Source of the DNA: Candidatus Aminicenantota bacterium
Lineage (GTDB): Bacteria > Acidobacteriota > Aminicenantia > UBA2199
Direction of reading: 5' to 3'
Assembly (NCBI GenBank): GCA_020355945.1
Contig: CP070627.1
Span: forward strand, 8,961,641 to 8,968,037
DNA: 6,397 nucleotides
In this document: positions 1 to 5,295 of the stretch, in pieces
Position numbering within the stretch: the stretch's first letter is position 1
How the letters are laid out: each line of letters opens with the position of its first letter
Translations under genes and position numbers: made by a program
The notes under the pieces: generated by a model
What the model saw: only the letters and a program-made list of their open reading frames with translations
Databases searched by the model: none
What the model was told of the DNA's origin: nothing

Positions 1-37
1 ATTTTAGCCACGGACAAACACGGATAAGCACGGATAT
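1..37 (+). repeat. AGCCACGGA-type dispersed repeat with three 10-base units
   Basis: Three consecutive 10-base units, CCACGGACAA, ACACGGATAA and GCACGGATAT, run from 8 to 37 behind the lead-in ATTTTAG. The period is close to one helical turn. The first 12 bases (ATTTTAGCCACG) recur exactly, inverted, at 5193-5204. Similar 'TAGCCACGGA...CACGGAT' strings are known as dispersed intergenic repeats in several bacterial lineages. That this is such an element is inference. The element may extend left of the window. The rest of the 220-base leader (38-175) is AT-rich, and I see no gene or RNA in it. Confidence 0.55.
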
Positions 38-175
38 TTTTCTCCTGCGGCTAAATATTTAATTTTCTTTAGATATAATTATAGCAATTTTTGAACCATG
101 TGGCAAAGTCATTCATAGATAAGGAAGCTTTAATAAAAAGTTTTTGCCGTCTGCCCGTTTTTTTCAGGCTCTACT

Positions 176-199
176 CGGAAAAAGTCTTGACTTTTTCCG
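176..199. repeat. Perfect inverted repeat over the -35 box (operator-like)
   Basis: The left arm CGGAAAAAGTC (176-186) and right arm GACTTTTTCCG (189-199) are perfect reverse complements separated by TT. The dyad covers the -35 hexamer at 187-192 of the ATPase promoter, where a repressor would block RNA polymerase. A hairpin role is less likely for this promoter, because its predicted transcript starts downstream of the dyad. An upstream transcript could end here, but no T-run follows the right arm. Confidence 0.6.
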
Positions 200-214
200 G
201 TTACGGTGTAAAAT
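187..214 (+). promoter_or_regulatory. Sigma70-type promoter of the ATPase gene
   Basis: TTGACT (187-192), a 16-base spacer and TAAAAT (209-214) give 5/6 matches to each hexamer. Transcription would be expected to begin about 7 bases after the -10, at about 221, which is the A of the ATG itself. No purine-rich ribosome binding site precedes the start. Together these suggest a leaderless mRNA. Confidence 0.6.
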
Positions 215-220
215 AGTAAT

Positions 221-1444
221 ATGATTGATCGAAATGATTACCTGGACTTATGGCAGAAATTATCAGCGGACAAATCAATGGTGTTCATGACAGGCCCCCG
301 CCAGGCAGGAAAGACCACTCTATCCGAACAAATACAAAAGCGATTTAAAAATAGTGTATATTTCAATTGGGATATTATTGCCCATAAACGGAAAATAATC
401 CAAAACCCTACGTCTTTCCAGGAAATAAACCGGGTGGATGACTCAACACCCCTGGTGATTTTTGATGAAATCCATAAATATAAAAATTGGAAAAACTATT
501 TAAAAGGCTTATATGATGAATTTGCAGGGGAATATCAATTCCTGGTGACAGGAAGTGGTCGCCTGGATGTTTTTCGAAAGGGAGGAGATTCATTAGCGGG
601 CCGGTATTTTATGTTTCATCTCTTTCCTTTCACCCTCTCGGAGTTAACAAAAAAAGAGAACAAGGTAATACCGAAAAAATCTGTCGATTGGTTAAACGGC
701 TTTGGTCCGATTAATGAAAAAGAGAGTGGTTCAACCTGGGAGATATTATTCAAAGTGGGAGGTTTTCCCGAACCTTTTGTAAAGGGAAGCGATGATTTTT
801 ATAATCTTTGGACCCAGGCTTATATTCACCAGGTGATTCGAGAGGAAGTACGGAATTTTTCTGATGTAAAAAATATCGATACCATAGAATTGCTTTATTC
901 GATATTACCGTCAAAAGTGGGCAGCCCTTTTTCCATCAATTCAACTGCACAGAACTTGCAGGTATCTTTCGACAGTGTGAAAAGCTGGTTGTCTTTGCTT
1001 GAAAAGGTGTTCCTGGTTTTCAAGGTTCCCCCATGGACAGCAAAGATTTCCCGGGCTATTTTAAAAGAAAAGAAATGGTATTTGTATAACTATGCAGAAA
1101 TCCCGGATAAGGGGATTCGTTTTGAGAATATGGTGGCAATAGAACTGAAACGTTTGATTTTTTATTGGAATGAATTGGGGGCAGGTAGATTTTCTCTTCA
1201 TTATATCCGCAATAAAGACAAGTTGGAAGTTGATTTCCTGGTTACGGAAAAGAATGAACCTCTTTTACTTATTGAGGCGAAAGCCTCCCAGGAAACGCCA
1301 TCAAGAAATTTATACTATTTTCAGCAGGTATTGGATGTACCGGCAGTACAATTGGTGAACAAGGAGGGGATTTATAAAAAAATAAAGAACGGGAGCAATT
1401 ATATATACATTGTCACTGCGCACCGTTGGTTATCTGCTTTTTGA
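221..1444 (+). CDS. AAA_14/DUF4143-family ATPase
   Basis: A 407-residue P-loop ATPase of the widespread archaeal/bacterial family with an N-terminal AAA_14 domain and a C-terminal DUF4143 domain. Visible motifs are Walker A GPRQAGKT (25-32), Walker B LVIFDEIHK (78-86), a sensor-1-like strand ending TGSGR (110-114) and the family's conserved SLAGR (124-128). A winged-helix-like middle (about 240-290) follows. The C-terminal part has the arrangement VDFLV (D338) ... LIEAK (E352, K354), which resembles a PD-(D/E)xK nuclease fold. The length is normal and the gene looks intact. The start fits the family's usual opening (MI.R..YL..L) directly ahead of the P-loop. There is no SD; the promoter places transcription start at the ATG. 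The biological role of the family is poorly defined; these are often solitary, mobile-looking genes, as here. Nuclease activity is only inferred from the motif. Confidence 0.93.
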   Translation: MIDRNDYLDLWQKLSADKSMVFMTGPRQAGKTTLSEQIQKRFKNSVYFNWDIIAHKRKIIQNPTSFQEINRVDDSTPLVIFDEIHKYKNWKNYLKGLYDEFAGEYQFLVTGSGRLDVFRKGGDSLAGRYFMFHLFPFTLSELTKKENKVIPKKSVDWLNGFGPINEKESGSTWEILFKVGGFPEPFVKGSDDFYNLWTQAYIHQVIREEVRNFSDVKNIDTIELLYSILPSKVGSPFSINSTAQNLQVSFDSVKSWLSLLEKVFLVFKVPPWTAKISRAILKEKKWYLYNYAEIPDKGIRFENMVAIELKRLIFYWNELGAGRFSLHYIRNKDKLEVDFLVTEKNEPLLLIEAKASQETPSRNLYYFQQVLDVPAVQLVNKEGIYKKIKNGSNYIYIVTAHRWLSAF

Positions 1445-1596
1445 AGAACCGGAGCTGCCGGATTTTCCATCGTAATGGTCAGATAACCTTTAATTTTTTT
1501 CATCTTTTTTACTTTTTGCAATTTTAGGGTTTTAAGTTTTATTTTAGGCCAGTTTTATTTTAACCTCGCCGAGGGGTTTTCATGGTAGAGGGGTGA

Positions 1597-1625
1597 TTGT
1601 AATTTAATCGTTTTAATGGTAAGAT
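1597..1625 (+). promoter_or_regulatory. Possible promoter for the DinB-fold gene
   Basis: TTGTAA (1597-1602), a 17-base spacer and TAAGAT (1620-1625) match consensus at 4/6 each. The expected start near 1632 leaves a leader of about 30 bases with a strong SD. The remainder of the gap 1445-1596 is T-rich and holds only two weak 4-bp hairpins. Confidence 0.3.
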
Positions 1626-1661
1626 ATTTTTATAGAACTACGGAATACGAAGGAGGATATT

Positions 1662-2153
1662 ATGAAAAAGGATGATTTTATCGCAATAATGCGCAGGACA
1701 CAGGTTCCATTAAAAGGCATGATCGAGATGGTCCCGGACGATAAGTTGGACTGGGCACCGGCTGAAAATTTTATGAGTGTTTCACAAGTACTAAAACACC
1801 TATCTGAAAACTGGGTACTTGTTAAAATATTGGTCACCCAGGAATGGCCTTTCAAAGACCCCAAAGAGATGGAGGAAGCCCTGAAACTGGAAAACATGCC
1901 CCGCTGCTCTAAAGCAGAAGCCCTGGAAGCAATGGAAAAAGACTTAAATGATACCATTGCTTTTATCGAAAATGAGATCAGTGAAGAGGACTTCTTTTCA
2001 AAGGTGGTAACTGCACCGTGGGGTTTCGAGGGTGAAATCTGGAAAGCCGTGCTCATGGCAAAAGAGCACCTGATCAATCATAAGATGCAGCTTCATCTAT
2101 ACTTGAAACTTTTGGGGCAGCCGGTCAGTACTCAAACACTCTACGGTTCTTAG
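1662..2153 (+). CDS. DinB-like (YfiT/DinB four-helix bundle) protein
   Basis: A 163-residue cytoplasmic protein with the pattern of the DinB superfamily, a four-helix bundle that binds a metal through three histidines. The likely triad is H46 (in VLKHLSE) and H136 plus H140 (EHLINHKMQ, the HxxxH of the last helix, equivalent to the usual HxxxHHRGQ), followed by the typical LYLKLLG ending. The opening, with two helices around 'L..MIEMVPDDKLDWAP', is also typical ('lp.ekldw.p'). Many members are thiol-dependent S-transferases (bacillithiol, mycothiol) or stress-induced proteins of unknown substrate; the substrate here cannot be told. The start is fixed by AAGGAGG at 1650-1656, 5 bases upstream. 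The gene stands alone: the next one is 109 bases away with its own promoter candidate. Confidence 0.88.
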   Translation: MKKDDFIAIMRRTQVPLKGMIEMVPDDKLDWAPAENFMSVSQVLKHLSENWVLVKILVTQEWPFKDPKEMEEALKLENMPRCSKAEALEAMEKDLNDTIAFIENEISEEDFFSKVVTAPWGFEGEIWKAVLMAKEHLINHKMQLHLYLKLLGQPVSTQTLYGS

Positions 2154-2210
2154 TGATTCACCGGGGTATATTTTTGTGCTTTATTAAACCACTTCCCCCT
2201 GTCCTACTGG

Positions 2211-2239
2211 TTGACAAAAGTGATTTTTTAACACATTAT
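2211..2239 (+). promoter_or_regulatory. Promoter of the 100-residue protein gene
   Basis: A perfect -35 TTGACA (2211-2216) with a 17-base spacer is followed by CATTAT (2234-2239, 4/6). Start near 2246 would leave a very short leader carrying the SD AAAGGAGGT (2249-2257). The strong -35 suggests that this gene is transcribed separately from the DinB-like gene. Confidence 0.5.
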
Positions 2240-2262
2240 TACAAATAGAAAGGAGGTGCGGT

Positions 2263-2565
2263 ATGAAGGCCGGGTTAATTATTACGGGCAGTGGGGCTTT
2301 GATCTATTTAACCTCCCATAAAAAGTTTATGGATGAAGCCCTGATCAAAAAATTTGAAACAAAGGGAATTTCAAAATTTATTGCCTATGAAATTCCCGTA
2401 GAAGAAACCAAAAAAAGATACGGCGGGCATTTTGATGTGGTGGTCACGGATTTAAAAGAAACCGATGACTTACGTATCCTGGATTACGAAGGCTGCCGCG
2501 CGTTTCGCATGTTCTCTTTTAAAGAACTGGGCGAACCAATGATGCACGAAAAAGAAGAAACATAA
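2263..2565 (+). CDS. Conserved small protein of unknown function (100 aa)
   Basis: A 100-residue, probably soluble protein with no signal peptide. It opens with a beta-strand and glycine turn (AGLIITGSGALIYL), then an alpha-helix (MDEALIKKFETKG), a strand (KFIAYEIP) and a second strand (FDVVVTD), which suggests a small alpha/beta fold. The TDDLRILDYEG...RMFSFKELGEP stretch looks conserved in style. I have an impression of similar short proteins annotated only as 'cytosolic protein', but I cannot assign a function. AAAGGAGGT ending 5 bases before the ATG makes translation credible. The stop codon lies 25 bases from the end of the opposing peptide gene, with no clear terminator between them. 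Confidence 0.82.
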   Translation: MKAGLIITGSGALIYLTSHKKFMDEALIKKFETKGISKFIAYEIPVEETKKRYGGHFDVVVTDLKETDDLRILDYEGCRAFRMFSFKELGEPMMHEKEET

Positions 2566-2590
2566 AACAATATTAAGAATTTGGCCTCCG

Positions 2591-2743
2591 TTACTGGGGA
2601 ATATCGTGATCGCCATTTTCTAATTGTTGGGTATTAGTCTGGTTATTGCCACCTCTAACTGTGGCTGCCTCATGGTTACTCAATATAGCCTCGACACTCC
2701 AAACTGCCGGTTCTAAAAGCCCCATTCCCTTTTTTTTGCTCAT
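2591..2743 (-). CDS. Double-glycine leader peptide (RiPP/bacteriocin-like precursor)
   Basis: A 50-residue peptide starting MSKKKGMG. Residues 21-32 read LSNHEAATVRGG and match the classic double-glycine leader pattern LSxxE(L)xx(I/V)xGG: L at -12, S at -11, E at -8, V at -4, GG at -2/-1. Cleavage after G32 would release NNQTNTQQLENGDHDIPQ, an 18-residue, Asn/Gln-rich, acidic tail with no Cys or Ser and two Thr. Such leaders are normally cut by C39 peptidase domains of ABC exporters, and many precede modified peptides; neither partner is in the window. I chose the ATG at 2743 over an upstream in-frame TTG at 2773 because AAGGAG sits 7 bases before it. A consensus promoter of its own lies upstream. 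The lack of Cys argues against lanthipeptides and sactipeptides. Expression is well supported; the RiPP role is inference. Confidence 0.72.
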   Translation of the reverse strand: MSKKKGMGLLEPAVWSVEAILSNHEAATVRGGNNQTNTQQLENGDHDIPQ

Positions 2744-2750
2744 TTTATAT

Positions 2751-2756
2751 CTCCTT
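2751..2756 (-). promoter_or_regulatory. Shine-Dalgarno site fixing the peptide start
   Basis: On the - strand AAAAAGGAGAT precedes the ATG at 2743, with AAGGAG at 2756-2751 and 7 bases between. The alternative upstream TTG (2773) has no comparable site, so the 50-residue form is preferred. Confidence 0.75.
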
Positions 2757-2808
2757 TTTGTTTTATTAGCCAATCAAATATAAAACGGTTATCTTTCATT
2801 TCAACATT

Positions 2809-2836
2809 ATTATACCCGGACCAAACAAAATGTCAA
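2809..2836 (-). promoter_or_regulatory. Perfect-consensus sigma70 promoter of the GG-leader peptide
   Basis: On the - strand TTGACA (2836-2831), a 16-base spacer and TATAAT (2814-2809) match both hexamers 6/6. Start near 2802 gives a leader of about 59 bases. This is the strongest promoter in the window. It makes the peptide gene independent of the large secreted-protein gene that ends at 2914. Confidence 0.85.
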
Positions 2837-2913
2837 TATACAAAAATCAGGTTTTTAAGAAAATTTTTTCCTGGAAATAGCAAAACATTTTTCTTTGGAA
2901 CTCAGCCTTAATC

Positions 2914-4986
2914 TTAATTTTCGAGCAGGTTCTTAGGCACAATCCTGATGTTTATATTTTTCTTTGTCAGGGGAGTGGATTTTTTTATAAATACAAATTC
3001 GTATGTCCCGAGAAATCCGACTCCCGGCTGCCAATAGAAAATACCTTTTTCGTCATCTAAAAAAGAACCAATAGGAAGTGGTCGTAATTGGTTGCCAATG
3101 ACATTGAATCCTTTCCAGTGACTATTAGATGATTCACTGAGATTAGACAAGGGGGCAAGCCCCCTTGTTCCCTCTAATAGATGAATTTCGATTCGTTCCA
3201 GTTCTTTGATTTCTATGGTGATATTGCCGTTTTTATCCGGGAATCGTTTATGGGGTTTTATGTTTTGATTATATCCTTTTTTAACCAGGATGGGGCTGTA
3301 ATAATCCCCAGGCACTGGAGAAAGATTAACGTTTAACTCCGCCGTTTTGCGCTCTGCGCTTTGCGCCGTGCTCTCTGCGCTTCCTCCTGTATTTTGAATA
3401 GTAAAATATCGACTGCCAATGCCGTCAGTGTTCCCGGCATTATCCGCGGCTGTCCATTGGATGGTATGCACACCGTTTTCATAGGCGGTGGTGTCCAGGT
3501 AAAAATAACCGACTGCCCCATTGCTGTTGCAATAATATGGAAACATCGAGGCAATATCAGACCTGTAAATGTTGTAAGTAGGATGACCGAGATTAACGCC
3601 ATCCACATAAACATTAATAGTGGAACCGTCTGTGGGAATACAATTGGGCTGCGGCGTTAGTACCCATCCCCAGTTAATATAATTACTGCCGGATGCAGTA
3701 CCCCCTTGAACGGGCGTATCAATGGCTCCAAAAGGTTTTACCGCGTTGGCATTATCTACATGAATGGTTTTGGAACCCAATGTCATCTGGTTCCCTTCTG
3801 CGTCTATGGCTTTGGCATAGATAGTATAGGTGCCGTTTCCGCCATTGGGTAAAAAGTAGGTGAGCATCATATAACCCCAACCAGCCTGGTAATTTTTTGG
3901 GTAACCAGGATAGGCTTGTTCCACATCAGGCCGGGCCCCTTCTACGAATACCGCATCCCCAACGTAATCAGGACCATTGTATATCTTCACACTAACGACC
4001 TCGATATCATCCAACACCCAACCGGTCACCGGAATACTACTGCGAACCAAAGAACCGTGAATCGGAGTAGCAAAATCACCAAAAGGCGCTGAGGTAAAAC
4101 CGGGTTTGTACACCTGCAAGGTCACCGGTAAGGTCTGCGGTGAATTAATGGCATTGGGATCACTAATCGTAATCGTACCGGTATAGGTCCCTGTTGATAA
4201 CCCGGTACTATTTACAGAAACACTTACCACGTCCGGACTAACTCCGGATGTAGGGCTACAACCAATCCAATTAGCACTGGTACTTACACTCCAGTCCGGC
4301 GTTCCTTCACCGGAATAATTAATCGCAAATGTTTGCGCACCGGTTTCTACTCCCGTAGATGCGCCAAAATTAAGCTGCGTGCGATTCAACACAATATATG
4401 GCAGGTTACAAGGATTGGGGTCTTGATTATTCAACCAATCAGCATAGGTATCCGTGTCCTGGTTCACATTAGCGCGGGTGATGCTTTTTCCTTCATCGGC
4501 ATAAGGCTGCGATGAACTACCCCAACCACTGATATTACTGCCGCCGCTTTCCCAGGCCACCCGGTCAAGGACTGTTCCACTGTTATTTTTCAGGGTTAAA
4601 TAATCACCATCGTTATTTAAGCCTAATGTTAAACCACTTATATCCGGATCACAGCCATATTTACTATAAAACTCTGCTTGATCGTTAGCAATAACAAGAT
4701 AACTTTGAATGCCAATAGTGGTACCGGAAGGGATGGTATAACTTTTGTAATTATCCTCGATGGTCCAACCACCGATATCAACCGCCGAAAATGTTGGATT
4801 ATACAGCTCTATCCATTCCCCATCCGCATCATAGTCGGCATCGGAATCATAAAGTATCACGCTGAATACAACATGAGTCGTCCCACTTACGCTGCTTCCA
4901 TTGGTTCCCGATGCAATACTTAAACCGCTTGAAATAATTAAGATCATGGGTATAAAAAATAAATGTTTGAAAAATTTTGAATTCAT
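2914..4986 (-). CDS. Secreted multidomain protein: lamin-tail, BACON-like and Ig-like modules
   Basis: A 690-residue protein with a signal peptide (basic start, hydrophobic FFIPMILIISSGL, likely cut near residue 26; no lipobox Cys). Modules in order: a lamin-tail (LTD) domain at about 37-150 (GEWIELYNP, DIGGWTIED, IPSGTTI, YLVIAN); a BACON/Ig-type domain at about 198-293 (W232 and W240 followed by SPTSG); two related Ig-like units opening PFGDFATP (301-411) and PFGAIDTP (418-531), the second with VYVDG and WTAADNAGN; a low-complexity linker at about 534-550; and a C-terminal domain with FYWQPGVGFLGTYEFVF (650-666). No catalytic motif or outer-membrane sorting signal is visible. The likely role is extracellular adhesion or carbohydrate/surface binding (inference). 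AAGGAAGAG precedes the ATG. The linker and residues 605-615 are encoded by repeat-like DNA. Confidence 0.9.
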   Translation of the reverse strand: MNSKFFKHLFFIPMILIISSGLSIASGTNGSSVSGTTHVVFSVILYDSDADYDADGEWIELYNPTFSAVDIGGWTIEDNYKSYTIPSGTTIGIQSYLVIANDQAEFYSKYGCDPDISGLTLGLNNDGDYLTLKNNSGTVLDRVAWESGGSNISGWGSSSQPYADEGKSITRANVNQDTDTYADWLNNQDPNPCNLPYIVLNRTQLNFGASTGVETGAQTFAINYSGEGTPDWSVSTSANWIGCSPTSGVSPDVVSVSVNSTGLSTGTYTGTITISDPNAINSPQTLPVTLQVYKPGFTSAPFGDFATPIHGSLVRSSIPVTGWVLDDIEVVSVKIYNGPDYVGDAVFVEGARPDVEQAYPGYPKNYQAGWGYMMLTYFLPNGGNGTYTIYAKAIDAEGNQMTLGSKTIHVDNANAVKPFGAIDTPVQGGTASGSNYINWGWVLTPQPNCIPTDGSTINVYVDGVNLGHPTYNIYRSDIASMFPYYCNSNGAVGYFYLDTTAYENGVHTIQWTAADNAGNTDGIGSRYFTIQNTGGSAESTAQSAERKTAELNVNLSPVPGDYYSPILVKKGYNQNIKPHKRFPDKNGNITIEIKELERIEIHLLEGTRGLAPLSNLSESSNSHWKGFNVIGNQLRPLPIGSFLDDEKGIFYWQPGVGFLGTYEFVFIKKSTPLTKKNINIRIVPKNLLEN
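3147..3168. repeat. Perfect GC-rich inverted repeat inside the CDS (REP-like)
   Basis: ACAAGGGGGC (3147-3156) and GCCCCCTTGT (3159-3168) pair perfectly around AA. An outer ATTAGA (3142-3147) and TCTAAT (3173-3178) extend the symmetry imperfectly. It is read through as residues 607-613 (TRGLAPL). Its GC content contrasts sharply with the AT-rich flanks. It resembles palindromic repeats usually found between genes; membership of a repeat family is inference. Confidence 0.6.
3345..3383 (-). repeat. Degenerate GCGCARAG tandem repeat encoding a linker
   Basis: On the - strand units such as GCGCAGAG, GCGCAAA, GCGCAGA and GCGCAAAA follow one another at about 7-8 bases. They encode a polar, Ala/Glu/Ser-rich linker (SAESTAQSAERKTAE) between the last Ig-like unit and the C-terminal domain. 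The skewed composition is unlike the rest of the gene. Confidence 0.5.
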
Positions 4987-5029
4987 GGCTCTCTTCCTTT
5001 TTTATATAATCTTTCATGTTTCAAACCAC

Positions 5030-5058
5030 ACTATATACCAAAAAAATCCCAATGTCAA
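5030..5058 (-). promoter_or_regulatory. Sigma70-type promoter of the secreted mosaic gene
   Basis: On the - strand TTGACA (5058-5053), a 17-base spacer and TATAGT (5035-5030) give 6/6 and 5/6 matches with ideal spacing. Start near 5023 gives a leader of about 36 bases. The hexamer context TTGACATT and the ATGAAAGAT just downstream of the start also occur at the GG-leader peptide promoter. Confidence 0.78.
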
Positions 5059-5180
5059 ATCTTTTCGGCAGAAAATGCAATAAAACGTCGAAGGTTATGT
5101 AATTGGTAAAAAGTTGTCTGCACACCGGGTATCGAAGCCTTCAACTCAATCTTCTTAACTTCTTATCTTCCCGACTTTTC

Positions 5181-5204
5181 TTTGTGTACCTTCGTGGCTA
5201 AAAT
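5181..5204 (-). repeat. AGCCACGAA-type dispersed repeat, inverted copy
   Basis: On the - strand this reads ATTTTAGCCACG and then AAGGTACACAAAG. The first 12 bases are identical to bases 1-12 of the window, and the CCAC/ACAC units keep the same 10-base phase. It lies in the non-coding region upstream of the + strand promoter at 5233. Confidence 0.5.
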
Positions 5205-5232
5205 TGGAATTACTGTGGTTTTTTTCAAAAAC

Positions 5233-5261
5233 TTGACAACATCGGGAAGATCGGTTAGAAT
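5233..5261 (+). promoter_or_regulatory. Sigma70-type promoter of the exported-protein gene
   Basis: TTGACA (5233-5238), a 17-base spacer and TAGAAT (5256-5261) give 6/6 and 5/6 matches. The expected start, near 5268, lies downstream of the in-frame ATGs at 5182 and 5260. This supports the TTG at 5296 as the start codon. Confidence 0.75.
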
Positions 5262-5284
5262 GGTGAATCAAAAAAATCCCATCC

Positions 5285-5290
5285 AGGAGG
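5285..5290 (+). promoter_or_regulatory. Shine-Dalgarno site fixing a TTG start
   Basis: AGGAGG sits 5 bases before the TTG at 5296. It is much stronger than anything before the ATGs at 5182 or 5260, and it places the signal peptide at the very N-terminus. Confidence 0.75.
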
Positions 5291-5295
5291 AAAAA

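Larger units (their letters stand above)
4987..5295. other. Divergent intergenic region, 309 bases
   Basis: This stretch separates the secreted mosaic gene (-) from the exported-protein gene (+). It holds one promoter for each direction, at 5030-5058 (-) and 5233-5261 (+), and an inverted copy of the AGCCACG dispersed repeat around 5181-5204. The middle part, 5060-5180, shows pyrimidine-rich CTTCTTAACTTCTTATCTTC but no credible gene or RNA. Confidence 0.6.

Noticed and set aside
1..37. CRISPR array
   Set aside because: The units are 10 bases long and contiguous, with no spacers.
1449..1466. CCGG-AGCTG-CCGG hairpin followed by ATTTT as terminator of the ATPase gene
   Set aside because: The stem is only 4 bp and the T-run is short and interrupted.
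1564..1580. CCTC-GCC-GAGG hairpin with GGTTTT as terminator
   Set aside because: A 4-bp stem with a 3-base loop and a weak T tract; it could easily arise by chance.
1613..2077. Long open frame on the - strand opposite the DinB-like gene
   Set aside because: Serine/phenylalanine-rich shadow without SD or family features; the + strand gene explains the region.
2744..2773. Ten-residue N-terminal extension of the GG-leader peptide from a TTG
   Set aside because: No SD precedes it, while the ATG at 2743 has AAGGAG at ideal spacing.
2844..2873. CAGG...CCTG stem with T-rich flank after the secreted-protein gene
   Set aside because: Only 4 bp pair and the A/T-rich interior does not fold into an extension.
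3333..3660. Overlapping open frames on both strands within the secreted-protein gene
   Set aside because: Low-quality translations, no start signals, and fully inside a well-supported gene.
5182..5295. N-terminal extension of the exported protein from the ATG at 5182
   Set aside because: It lies upstream of the promoter at 5233-5261, overlaps a dispersed repeat and would bury the signal peptide.
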